From assembly GCA_003212535.1 (NCBI GenBank), contig QCPO01000014.1, forward strand, positions 1-36,349: 36,349 nucleotides of DNA, read 5' to 3'. The notes beneath the pieces were generated by a model. That model made no database searches and was not told where the DNA came from. It saw only the letters and a list, made by a program, of their open reading frames with translations. Numbering within the stretch: the stretch's first letter is position 1; the number at the start of each line of letters is the position of its first letter. Shown here piece by piece: positions 18,566-26,987 of the stretch. The DNA comes from Prochlorococcus sp. AG-436-O11. Lineage in GTDB: Bacteria > Cyanobacteriota > Cyanobacteriia > PCC-6307 > Cyanobiaceae. Made by a program: the position numbers and the translations under genes.

Positions 18566-19027
18566 TTGTTAGCCTTAGAAACTATTGATCTAAATGGTGC
18601 TCAATCTTTATTTAATTTATCAAATACTCTTAACTTAAATAAAGTTTTGCCAAATAAAGTCACTATTTGGAAATTAAGGAATAATAATCCAATGAGAAAA
18701 TCTTATATTAATAACAATATCAAAATAGAAGAGTTTGATTGTTTGACTAAACTAGCTGTTGAAATGTCTAAAGATTTATATCCTTATATAAGAGTTATTC
18801 TTCAATCAAGAGACGATTTTGATATGAATCCTGAAGCATGGAATGATTTCAAAAAAAGATTTCTCGAGTTAATTCATGAAAGATTTAATATTAATAGTAT
18901 GAGAGTTAAAAAGCTTCTAGATAAAAATGGCAATGATGAGATAATTATAAAGTTCTTGCTTACTTTGGCTTTATGTAGTTCTGCTGAGGGTTATCAAAAG
19001 TTAAGAACTTCTTTACTAGATTTTTGA
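18566..19027 (+). CDS. DUF3038 family protein (start uncertain)
   Basis: A protein of at least 153 residues matching DUF3038, a helical cyanobacterial family of unknown function: ALETIDLNGAQSLF, then LPNKVTIWKLRNNNPMRKSY, then long charged helices. The first standard start codon in frame is TTG 18566, but the frame is open upstream to a stop at 18464. The preceding codons encode SRESIQRLDLLL, which fits the family's N-terminus. No ATG, GTG or TTG occurs in that stretch. AAAGGA (18518-18523) lies six bases before an ATA codon at 18530, so initiation may use a non-standard AUA (or AUU 18497) codon. It is followed at once by the DUF4335 gene, the usual cyanobacterial partner. Confidence 0.7.
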   Translation: MLALETIDLNGAQSLFNLSNTLNLNKVLPNKVTIWKLRNNNPMRKSYINNNIKIEEFDCLTKLAVEMSKDLYPYIRVILQSRDDFDMNPEAWNDFKKRFLELIHERFNINSMRVKKLLDKNGNDEIIIKFLLTLALCSSAEGYQKLRTSLLDF

Positions 19028-19028
19028 T

Positions 19029-19619
19029 ATGTTGCAAAATAAATTATTATTTAATCAATCTTCAGTCAGTCTTGAAATAATTGGATTGCCTGATTATTCA
19101 AATAATGATAACAAAAGTCAAATATCAATAATTTCACAATGGAAGTTAATGATAATTGATAAGCCACTCATTGAAGGTAATATTGATCACTTAAGGTCAA
19201 TTATGGTTGCGTTTTATAGTTACTCAAATTTTCTTATAAATAATGATACTGCATGTTATGAGTCACAGTTTATTGATATAAAAGCTGAAAACTTTTTAAC
19301 ACATAAAGTACTTTTAAAAAGTTCAAAGCCTGATGTTAAACCTTTAAATATAAAGATTGGTAATTCCGTACTCGCTGACATCATAAATTGCTTTGATCAG
19401 TTTAATTCTTCCAGTAAAGTTAAAAAAGTTAATTCAGTTGTTTTAAAAAATTATCCTAAAAAAGGTTTGTTGAAATCTATAGATAAAGATAAAATCTTTA
19501 GTAATCTTTTGCCACCAGTTTTATCACTATGCACTCTATTGTTTGTATCTTCAACGTTTATTTATTTATATAATGTTGGTGAAGATAAAGATGAAAAGGT
19601 ATTAATAAATTTGAATTAA
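19029..19619 (+). CDS. DUF4335 family membrane-anchored protein
   Basis: A 196-residue protein resembling DUF4335: an N-terminal beta-rich region (SVSLEIIGLPDYS, ISQWKLMIIDKPL) followed by a 'GNIDHLRSIMVAFYSYSNFL' helix like the family's 'DxxqLexlxxaVxxYvqxfL', and a C-terminal hydrophobic segment (about 163-182) that should anchor it in a membrane. It starts one base after the DUF3038 stop. The DUF3038-DUF4335 gene order recurs across cyanobacteria, suggesting a joint but undefined role. Downstream is a dyad repeat. Confidence 0.7.
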   Translation: MLQNKLLFNQSSVSLEIIGLPDYSNNDNKSQISIISQWKLMIIDKPLIEGNIDHLRSIMVAFYSYSNFLINNDTACYESQFIDIKAENFLTHKVLLKSSKPDVKPLNIKIGNSVLADIINCFDQFNSSSKVKKVNSVVLKNYPKKGLLKSIDKDKIFSNLLPPVLSLCTLLFVSSTFIYLYNVGEDKDEKVLINLN

Positions 19620-19662
19620 CAATTTAGAGCATCTAAATCTACAATTTATAGCATCTAATCCA
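19619..19662. repeat. Tandem 22-bp imperfect repeat containing a dyad
   Basis: Two copies with a 22-bp period share about 18 of 22 bases. The first contains a perfect 17-bp dyad, ATTTAGAGCATCTAAAT (19622-19638); the second has a decayed version. It begins at the last base of the DUF4335 stop codon and lies 64 bp upstream of the next gene. It could be a pair of operators for that gene, or a weak transcription-end hairpin. Confidence 0.5.
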
Positions 19663-19726
19663 TAAAGACGATAGTATAGGAAAATTCCTTTTGAATCATT
19701 ATACGTTTATTACTGATTTTTAATGT

Positions 19727-20086
19727 ATGGCAGATTTAAAAATACCAAGTTTAAATAAAAAAACTGATAAATATATATTTAAAAATAAATTTAACTCAAG
19801 AAGAAAATCTAAAAGGCAATTACTAATTGAATCTTTGTTCATGGTGATTTTTAGCTTTTTATTGATTTTTATAAATTATTTAATTCCTAATAAAGCTTCC
19901 CTTTTTAAGAATTTCTTAACCACTTTTGAAAAATCTATTTTTTTATTTATCGATATTTTTAGTTATCTTTTTCAATTACTTTTAGTTATTTTTATTGTAC
20001 TATCATTTATAACTTCAATGATTTTATTATTAGGTGCTTTTTATAGAATATTCAAAGTTCTAAATGGAAATACTAGAAATTTTTGA
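19727..20086 (+). CDS. Hypothetical two-pass membrane protein
   Basis: I do not recognise this 119-residue protein. It has a basic N-terminal 30 residues rich in Lys and Arg, then hydrophobic segments at about 33-52 and 75-106 (FSYLFQLLLVIFIVLSFITSMILLLGAFY), giving a predicted cytosolic N-terminus. There are no catalytic motifs or conserved Cys. It follows a 107-bp gap with tandem dyad repeats, so it probably has its own promoter, and it is convergent with the 53-residue membrane protein gene (11-bp gap). Codon use and base composition look like the neighbours. Confidence 0.65.
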   Translation: MADLKIPSLNKKTDKYIFKNKFNSRRKSKRQLLIESLFMVIFSFLLIFINYLIPNKASLFKNFLTTFEKSIFLFIDIFSYLFQLLLVIFIVLSFITSMILLLGAFYRIFKVLNGNTRNF

Positions 20087-20097
20087 TATAAATAATT

Positions 20098-20259
20098 TCA
20101 AATAGGTTGCATTAGCCCACCGCTGCCAGAATCAGAGTCATCGTCGTCATTTTCTGCCTCAACTCCAAATATAGCGTAAGCTCCTAAGACTAATGAAGAT
20201 AAAATTAAAGTAAACGGTAAAATCGAACTTTGTAATCCGACATCAATATATTCACCCAT
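20098..20259 (-). CDS. Small acidic-tailed membrane protein (53 aa)
   Basis: The frame runs from ATG 20259 to TGA 20098. Residues about 9-32 are hydrophobic (GLQSSILPFTLILSSLVLGA onward). The C-terminal tail is highly acidic (EAENDDDDSDSGSGG, 35-49). One membrane pass plus an acidic tail is typical of small thylakoid-complex subunits, but the sequence matches none of PetG, PetL, PetM, PetN, PsaI, PsaM, PsbM, PsbX or PsbY as I remember them. It lies 95 bp downstream of the mfd stop on the same strand. I think it is a real gene because of its clean composition and sharp domain pattern. Function is unknown. Confidence 0.7.
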   Translation of the reverse strand: MGEYIDVGLQSSILPFTLILSSLVLGAYAIFGVEAENDDDDSDSGSGGLMQPI

Positions 20260-20320
20260 ATAAAAAATTTTTTTTATTAAGCTAACTGAAATTATATTTT
20301 TCTGCGGATTTTAAATATTT

Positions 20321-20357
20321 ATTTAATAATTTAATAATTTAATAAATTAATAAATTA
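20321..20357. repeat. AT-only tandem microsatellite
   Basis: A run of A and T only, with repeated 'TTTAATAA'/'TAAATTAA' units, spans the last bases of mfd and the start of the intergenic gap. It looks like slippage-generated low-complexity sequence. The mfd stop codon TAA is part of it. Confidence 0.5.
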
Positions 20358-23300
20358 ATGTTTTTCCATTAGTGGTTCTTTCTGAAAATTATTTATTTCT
20401 TTAACGAATAATCCAAACCATAAAGTTAATTGATCAATTTGATTTTGAATTTCAGTAACTCCTAAGCCTCTAATGATTATTTTTGAATGTTGATCTCCTT
20501 CTTCGAAACTAAATTTATTTTTAACACTACTTGATAAAGCATTTTTAAATATTTTATATGTAGATTTTTGTAATTTAGTTTCTATTAGGATGTTTGGCTT
20601 TTTGAGTTTGATCTTATTAAATCCACAACTTTTAGCTAATAATTTTAATTTCATTAACAAAATTAATGATTCAACCGGTTTGGGTAAAGTTCCATATCTA
20701 TTTGTCCAATCAGTAGCTAATTCTGTTAGCTCTTTATCATTAGAACACTCTGTTGCAGATTTATAAGCGTTAAGTTTTTCTTCCCTATTTAATATCCATG
20801 TAGAGGGTATAAAAGCATTTATTGGAAGATCGATCTGTGTATCATTTACTTCAGGAATCTCCTGCCCACTTATTTCTGATATCGCCTCATGTAGCATTTC
20901 TATGTATAAATCATAACCAATAGCATTAACCTTTCCACTTTGTTCTTCTCCTAATAAACTTCCAATACCTCTTATTTCCATATCTTTCATTGCTAACTGG
21001 TATCCACTTCCAAGTTCAGAAAAGTCTTTGATAGCTTTTAATCTTTGTTTGGCAGAATCATTTATTTTATTCAAATTTGGATAAAACAACCAAGCATGAG
21101 CTTGTATCCCGCTTCTGCCAACTCTTCCTCGCAATTGATAAAGTTGTGAAAGTCCAAATTTATGAGAGTCTTCAATAATTATTGTGTTTACTTTTGGGAT
21201 GTCTAATCCACTTTCAATAATTGTTGTGCAAATCATTAGATCAACTTCACCATTGTTAAATGCAATCATGGCATTTTCAAGTTCTGTTTCATTCATTTGT
21301 CCATGCGCGACTTTAAATTTTAAATTAGGAAACATATTTTTTAATTTATTAACAGCTTGATCAATATCAGTAATCCTTGGGAGTACATAAAATATTTGAC
21401 CTCCTCTATCAAGCTCTTGACTTATTGCTGTTCTTATCACATCCATATCTATTTCTGATAAATAGGTTTTTATTGATCTTCTTGATGGAGGTGGAGTATT
21501 TAGTAGACTCATTTGCCTTAATCCTGACAAACTCATATAAAGAGTTCTTGGTATTGGGGTTGCAGAAAGACTTAAAACGTCAATGCTTGTTTTTATTTTC
21601 TTAATTTTTTCTTTTTGCCTTACTCCGAATCTTTGTTCTTCATCAATCACAAGTAATCCTAAATTTTTAATTTCTATTTCCTTCCCTAAAATTTGGTGAG
21701 TAGCTACAACTAAATCAATCTTGTTGTTTTTTAGACCAGCATAAATATCTTTTCTCTCATTATTAGTTTTAAATCTATTTAGTAATGAAACTTTTATCGG
21801 ATATGGTGAAAATCTATTATTTATTGTTCTCCAATGTTGCTGAGCCAAGATCGTTGTTGGAACAAGTAATATTACCTGCTTCCCAGATGTTATAGCTTTA
21901 AAAATAGCTCTTATTGCGACTTCTGTTTTCCCAAAACCCACATCTCCACAAACCAATCTATCCATTGGTTTATCGCTTTCCATATCAGATTTGATTTCTT
22001 TTACGGCCATAAGTTGATCCGGAGTAGGTTGATATGGAAATGATTCTTCTAATTCCTTTTGCCAAGGACCATCTTCTGGATATATATGTCCCTTAAGTTT
22101 TTCTCTTTTTGCATAAAGTTTTAAAATGTCTGAGGCAACTTTTTTTATTTGTTTCCTATTCTTTTCTTTTATTTTGTACCATTCTGTTCCACCTAATTTA
22201 TTTATTCTTGGTATGGTTTTTCCACTCGATCTATATTTATTGACACTACCAAGTTGATCAGCGGCTACACTTATCTTTCCATCTTGATATTGAATAACTA
22301 GGTAATCTCTAGAATCACCTGTTATGTTTATTTTTTCTATTTTTAAGAATCTTCCTATTCCATGATTTTTATGTACTATGTAATCACCTGGATTTATCTT
22401 GTTAACATTAATATTTGTATTTATACTCCTTTTTCTCCTCCGAATAAAAACGTTATTAAATAATGATTGTTGAGAAAATAACTCTTTATCTGTTATTAGT
22501 ACGACTTTCCAGATGGGTAAATAAAAACCCTCAATTTCATAATTGTGCTTATTTTTTATAATTAATGGAGTTGAATATTTAATTGATTTATAAGCTTCAT
22601 CGATATCATCGGGATTATCTAAATATTTTGTATTACATTCATGCTCAAATAGCAAAGTTCTAGTTCTTAATGGCTGCGCAGATAATATCCATACCTTTTC
22701 TTTATTATTTATATTTTTATTTATTTCAGATGATAATTTTCCTATATTTTTAGAGAAGGAATTTAATCTTTTATCATTTAATATAAATTTATTATTATTA
22801 ATTTTCTTTGATTCAAATTCATACAAATTAATAAAATTAAAAATTTTTCTCGACTTTATAATATCATCAAACTTTAAGTGCAGATTTGGTTTAACTTTAA
22901 TATCGATATTATTATCTTTAAGTTTTGAATTTAATTCATTTTTACATTGATTAAAATTATTTTCAGAATCAATATACCAGTTATCTGAAAATTTCTTACA
23001 TTCATCTATTTCATCAATAACAATAATTGTATTCTCATTAATAAAGTCTATTATGTTTGAAGGTGTTTCTTCTATTATCCCTAAGTATCTATCAAGATTG
23101 TTCTTTTTTATATCCTCTGAATTAAATAAACATTCTTTAGATAACTTATTTAAACCTTCTCTTATTAGTAAATTGTTTCCAGACTGTATTAACTCAATAT
23201 TATTAATACTCTCAAGTGTTTTCTGAGTATATGGATCATATTCCCTTATCTTTTCAATTATATTATCAAAGAATTCTAGTCTTATAGGTAATTCATTATT

Positions 23301-23867
23301 AACTGGATAAATATCTATAATTTCACCTCTTCTACTCCATGAACCCTCCATAGAAGTAATATTTTCCTTTACATAACCTAGTATTGTAAGCTTATTTGAT
23401 AATTCTTTAATTTCAATTTCTTTACCTTTTTGTAAACATAACTTGTTTTTATTTAATAATGTTTTATTAAGTAAATGTGGTTGAAGAGATCTCTCTGTGG
23501 TGATAATAATATTTAATTCTTTTCTCTCATTTTTAATTAACTTTGATATAACTGTTAACTGAGTAAATTCAATTTCCTTTGATTTATTAATTGATGAGTA
23601 TGGCAAATGTTCTGTAGGTGGATAATATAATACATCCTTATTTCTAATGCTTTCAAAATAACCAATCCATTTATATGCAATTTCTACATTAGGACAAACT
23701 AATAATATATTTTTATTTTGTTTTTTTGCAATACTATTTATAATTATAGATTTCGCATATCTACTAGATCCAACTATATTTAGTTCATTGTCTTTTGAAA
23801 TTCTATTTATTAGTTCCGATGTAATTTGTGAATTAGATATATAATTAACTAAGGAATTTAAACTCAT
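20355..23867 (-). CDS. mfd: Transcription-repair coupling factor Mfd
   Basis: Mfd removes RNA polymerase stalled at DNA damage and recruits UvrA. The 1170 residues show the normal order: an N-terminal UvrB-like region, the RNA-polymerase-interacting CarD/RID-like domain (INPGDYIVHKNHGIGRFLKI), the RecG-type helicase with Walker A CGDVGFGKTEVAIRA, DEEQ box VIDEEQRFG, LSATPIPRT motif and LRGRVGRSG motif VI, and a C-terminal TRCF domain that controls UvrA binding. The N-terminal third is low in sequence conservation and Asn/Lys/Ile-rich, as is usual in AT-rich cyanobacteria. It is divergent from terC (73 bp). Confidence 0.98.
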   Translation of the reverse strand: MSLNSLVNYISNSQITSELINRISKDNELNIVGSSRYAKSIIINSIAKKQNKNILLVCPNVEIAYKWIGYFESIRNKDVLYYPPTEHLPYSSINKSKEIEFTQLTVISKLIKNERKELNIIITTERSLQPHLLNKTLLNKNKLCLQKGKEIEIKELSNKLTILGYVKENITSMEGSWSRRGEIIDIYPVNNELPIRLEFFDNIIEKIREYDPYTQKTLESINNIELIQSGNNLLIREGLNKLSKECLFNSEDIKKNNLDRYLGIIEETPSNIIDFINENTIIVIDEIDECKKFSDNWYIDSENNFNQCKNELNSKLKDNNIDIKVKPNLHLKFDDIIKSRKIFNFINLYEFESKKINNNKFILNDKRLNSFSKNIGKLSSEINKNINNKEKVWILSAQPLRTRTLLFEHECNTKYLDNPDDIDEAYKSIKYSTPLIIKNKHNYEIEGFYLPIWKVVLITDKELFSQQSLFNNVFIRRRKRSINTNINVNKINPGDYIVHKNHGIGRFLKIEKINITGDSRDYLVIQYQDGKISVAADQLGSVNKYRSSGKTIPRINKLGGTEWYKIKEKNRKQIKKVASDILKLYAKREKLKGHIYPEDGPWQKELEESFPYQPTPDQLMAVKEIKSDMESDKPMDRLVCGDVGFGKTEVAIRAIFKAITSGKQVILLVPTTILAQQHWRTINNRFSPYPIKVSLLNRFKTNNERKDIYAGLKNNKIDLVVATHQILGKEIEIKNLGLLVIDEEQRFGVRQKEKIKKIKTSIDVLSLSATPIPRTLYMSLSGLRQMSLLNTPPPSRRSIKTYLSEIDMDVIRTAISQELDRGGQIFYVLPRITDIDQAVNKLKNMFPNLKFKVAHGQMNETELENAMIAFNNGEVDLMICTTIIESGLDIPKVNTIIIEDSHKFGLSQLYQLRGRVGRSGIQAHAWLFYPNLNKINDSAKQRLKAIKDFSELGSGYQLAMKDMEIRGIGSLLGEEQSGKVNAIGYDLYIEMLHEAISEISGQEIPEVNDTQIDLPINAFIPSTWILNREEKLNAYKSATECSNDKELTELATDWTNRYGTLPKPVESLILLMKLKLLAKSCGFNKIKLKKPNILIETKLQKSTYKIFKNALSSSVKNKFSFEEGDQHSKIIIRGLGVTEIQNQIDQLTLWFGLFVKEINNFQKEPLMEKH

Positions 23868-23882
23868 TTATATTTATTTAAC

Positions 23883-23911
23883 TTGATTACCACTATGCAT
23901 TATATTATATT
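23883..23911 (+). promoter_or_regulatory. Candidate promoter for terC-family gene
   Basis: TTGATT (23883-23888) and TATATT (23906-23911) are separated by 17 bases, the optimal sigma-70 spacing. Transcription would start near 23918, giving a leader of about 22 bases before the ATG at 23941. Confidence 0.45.
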
Positions 23912-23940
23912 ATGTTTTAAAAGATTGTGAATAATAATTA

Positions 23941-24651
23941 ATGGACTCTGCAGCAATAAATTCTTTTATACCCACCCTTGATCAAGTAGATAGTTGGTAC
24001 GAAATTCTTACTCTTTTACCAATATTAATTTCGTTAGAATTATTATTATCAGCTGACAATGCTGTTGCACTTGCATCTCTTACTAAATCACTCGAAAGTT
24101 CGCAATTAAGGGCTAGAGCTTTAAACATTGGGATCACTATATCTTTATTGTTTAGAATTTTTCTTATTCTTTTATCTAATCTTCTACTCAAATTTATTTT
24201 TATTCGCATATTTGCTGGTTTATATCTAATATACTTATTCTTGTCTAATGTTTTTATTAATTCTCAATTAGGAAATTCTGAAACTGTTAATAACAAGATT
24301 CAGAATAAATTCAAGTTTCTCAAAGTTGTTGCCCTTCTTTCAGTTACTGATTTTGCTTTCTCCATTGATAGCATCACAACTGCTGTGGCAATCAGTGATC
24401 AATATATACTTATAATTTTTGGAGCAGTAATTGGAGTATTAGCTTTAAGATTTACATCAGGCATATTTTTAAAACTATTAGATAAATTCTCAAGATTAGA
24501 AACGGCTGGTTACATAGCAATTTTAATTGTTGGGATTAAACTTCTTTTAAATACTTTAATTAAAGAATCAATACTTCCAGATTATTATTTTTATATATTG
24601 ATTCTATTTGCTTTTATTTGGGGGCTTTCTAAAAAAGAATCTATTACTTAA
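23941..24651 (+). CDS. TerC-family integral membrane protein
   Basis: A 236-residue TerC (Pfam 03741) protein with about seven hydrophobic helices. The two acidic family motifs are present: SADNAVALA (37-45) and DFAFSIDSI (137-145), the D-containing transmembrane signatures thought to bind metal. TerC-family proteins include the manganese exporter Alx/MeeF, and the plant homolog is a thylakoid protein needed for membrane biogenesis. The role here may be Mn2+ transport or insertion of thylakoid proteins; the sequence does not decide. Its 3' end overlaps the convergent fmt by four bases. Confidence 0.9.
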   Translation: MDSAAINSFIPTLDQVDSWYEILTLLPILISLELLLSADNAVALASLTKSLESSQLRARALNIGITISLLFRIFLILLSNLLLKFIFIRIFAGLYLIYLFLSNVFINSQLGNSETVNNKIQNKFKFLKVVALLSVTDFAFSIDSITTAVAISDQYILIIFGAVIGVLALRFTSGIFLKLLDKFSRLETAGYIAILIVGIKLLLNTLIKESILPDYYFYILILFAFIWGLSKKESIT

Positions 24652-25634
24652 TCTGCAAACTTTTCACCTACTTTGGGCTGTAATTGTTGTATGAGCTGCA
24701 TTTTGCTTGAGATGTTTTTGCCCTCAAGCTTTGCTTCTAACAAAATAACTGGTTCAGTTTTCGTTGAGATAACTATCCCTTCATTTTCTAAAAGATCAAG
24801 AATAATTCCTGGTTTTAAACTGTCGCAAATAGAATGATAGCTTTTATTATTAAATTCATCATTTTTAAGAATTCTGATTTTAATTATTTTTAGATTTTTT
24901 CCTCTAAAAGTTGTATATGCACGTGGATATAATGCGTTAATTTTTCGAAAAATTTCAATTGCATTATTTCCCCAATTTAACTTATAGTCTGTCTTCTTTA
25001 TCATTCTTGCATATTTAAGTTCTCTATTAAGTCTTATCTGTTTAGTTAAAAAAGAGTTGATATTATCATCAATGTTTTCTTCAAGTTTGGATATAGCTGC
25101 CATTAAAAGTTTTGATGATAAATGGCTTAATTTTTCTGTTAAAGAAATTAAATTGTCATCATCTTCAATTTTAATTTGTTCTTCCATTAATACATCTCCA
25201 GTATCAAGACCTTCTTCCATTTTCATAATTCCAACACCTGTAAAATTATCACCTTCTAATAATGACCATTGAATTGGTGCAGATCCTCTCCATCTTGGGA
25301 GTAGTGATGCATGAGCATTCCAACAACCATATCTCGGGAGTTCTAATATTTCTTTTGGTAAAATTTTTCCATAAGCGATTACAACAAAAATATCGCAAGA
25401 AAGTGATTTTAGTTCATTAATAAATTCATTATTACCTTTAATAATTTGTGGAGTTAAAACTGGTATGTTTTTATTTGCTGCAAATTTCTTAACTGGTGAA
25501 GATATCAGCTTATTTCCTCTAGATCTTTTTTTATCAGGTTGGCTTATTACTGCGATAACATCATGATTTGATTTATTTAATATATTAAGGCTATCAACTG
25601 AGTATTCAGGCGTCCCCCAGAATATTATTCTCAC
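24648..25634 (-). CDS. fmt: Methionyl-tRNA formyltransferase
   Basis: Fmt formylates the methionine on initiator tRNA, using 10-formyl-tetrahydrofolate. The 328 residues contain the N-terminal Rossmann fold (MRIIFWGTPEYSVDSL), the catalytic HASLLPRWRGSAPIQW block with the family Asn and His (positions about 107-122), and the metal-binding-like GVGIMKMEEGLDTGDVL motif, then the C-terminal OB-fold domain that grips tRNA. The start is GTG 25634, overlapping the stop of the pmbA-like gene (GTGA), so translation is coupled. The substrate tRNA gene is also in this window at 1689-1765. Confidence 0.97.
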   Translation of the reverse strand: MRIIFWGTPEYSVDSLNILNKSNHDVIAVISQPDKKRSRGNKLISSPVKKFAANKNIPVLTPQIIKGNNEFINELKSLSCDIFVVIAYGKILPKEILELPRYGCWNAHASLLPRWRGSAPIQWSLLEGDNFTGVGIMKMEEGLDTGDVLMEEQIKIEDDDNLISLTEKLSHLSSKLLMAAISKLEENIDDNINSFLTKQIRLNRELKYARMIKKTDYKLNWGNNAIEIFRKINALYPRAYTTFRGKNLKIIKIRILKNDEFNNKSYHSICDSLKPGIILDLLENEGIVISTKTEPVILLEAKLEGKNISSKMQLIQQLQPKVGEKFAD

Positions 25635-26983
25635 GCGTCTCCAGTTATTGATAATTCATTAACCCAAACATGTGGAGAAATACCACTTGTGGTTACCTCT
25701 TGCTGAATTTCAATATTAACTATATTTTTCAAAAGGTATTGAATATCTCCTGCAACAGTTGCTGATTCTATTGATTCTTTTTTACCTTTGTTAAAAAGCC
25801 ATCCTTCAAATGGTAGTGAAAATGAACCTTGACTTGCTCTAACACCTGCATGGATAGCATTTAATTCTTCAATGTATACATATTCTCCTTCATATTTAGA
25901 ATGGTTTAGTGCATTATTAAGATCAGTACATTGATCTGATCTTTTAACAACTAACCAATCAGGAGATACTGATACTTTAGATCCTAGTCCAGCATGACCT
26001 GTCGGGATTGTTTTAAATATTCTTGCCGTTGATTCAGAATGCAAAAAGTTTTCTAATTTCCCTTTATTAATTAAGCATAATTTCTTTGTAGGAGTCCCTT
26101 CACCATCAAATGGTGCTGAAGTTATATTCTTCTCATTAAGTCCATCATCATAAATATCAAGTGCTTCATTTGATATTTGTTGTCCAATTGAATCTTTATT
26201 GGATAAACTGACTCCATCAATAATACTTCGTGCATTAAAAATTGAACTAAAAGCATTAACCATAGTTAAAAATGCCTCAGGGGAAAAACATATCAAATAT
26301 TTATCGGTTCTAATTGAGGAATAATTTAGATGAGAAATTGTTTTAGTTGAGGCCTCACTAATGCAAGATTTTATATCTATATCATCAACTCCATATCCCA
26401 GTTTAACTGAACCTGAACTGCGAGGTTTTTTATTTTTTTCTTCAGCTCTAGCATATAAATATAATGCAGCCTGACTTTTAGAATAATTCCTAAATGCACC
26501 ATCACTGTTGGCATAGATTCTTTCGTAGAAGCTTTCCGACAATCCATTATAAGGAATAGAAGTAATAGATTTGTGACTATCTAAAAGTTTTAATTCTGCT
26601 TCTCTAAGAATCTTTAGTAATTTTTTAATACCAACTGGACTCCTTTTCCTAACTTCTTGAACTTTTATAGGTTCTTTTGCTAAAGGTGAAAAATCAGTAC
26701 TTTCGTTCTTATTCCCAAATTCCGAAGCGATACTTGCTTGATTAAGTGCCTTCTGAATCCCTGACTCACTTATATCACTTGTTGAAGTAATACCAACTAA
26801 ATTAGATTTATTCCAAACTCTTATTGTTAAAACTTGTTTTTGTGATGCCTTTAATTGCTTAGCTATCCCTTTCTCAACTTGTACAGAATAGTCGTTAGAA
26901 AAACTTGCACCAAAATCCCATTTTATAAGATTTAAAAATTCTGCTGATTTTGAGATTTGACTTGTTATTTCTTTTGCTTTCAT
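25631..26983 (-). CDS. pmbA: PmbA/TldE-like subunit of TldD protease
   Basis: A 450-residue member of the TldD/PmbA family. It lacks the HExxxH motif of TldD, as expected for the TldE/PmbA partner that forms a heterodimeric metalloprotease and narrows access to the TldD active site. Family features include an N-terminal alpha/beta domain (LTIRVWNKSNLVGITSTSD), a central segment with FDGEGTPTKKLCLINKGKL and the C-terminal EGWLFNKGKK...TVAGDIQYLLKNI block. I chose ATG 26983 (MKAKEIT) over a longer frame from 27016. A GGAGGA lies upstream, within the tldD stop region, and the extra 11 residues lie in tldD sequence. tldD ends five bases upstream, so the two are co-translated. Confidence 0.9.
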   Translation of the reverse strand: MKAKEITSQISKSAEFLNLIKWDFGASFSNDYSVQVEKGIAKQLKASQKQVLTIRVWNKSNLVGITSTSDISESGIQKALNQASIASEFGNKNESTDFSPLAKEPIKVQEVRKRSPVGIKKLLKILREAELKLLDSHKSITSIPYNGLSESFYERIYANSDGAFRNYSKSQAALYLYARAEEKNKKPRSSGSVKLGYGVDDIDIKSCISEASTKTISHLNYSSIRTDKYLICFSPEAFLTMVNAFSSIFNARSIIDGVSLSNKDSIGQQISNEALDIYDDGLNEKNITSAPFDGEGTPTKKLCLINKGKLENFLHSESTARIFKTIPTGHAGLGSKVSVSPDWLVVKRSDQCTDLNNALNHSKYEGEYVYIEELNAIHAGVRASQGSFSLPFEGWLFNKGKKESIESATVAGDIQYLLKNIVNIEIQQEVTTSGISPHVWVNELSITGDA

Positions 26984-26987
26984 AATC

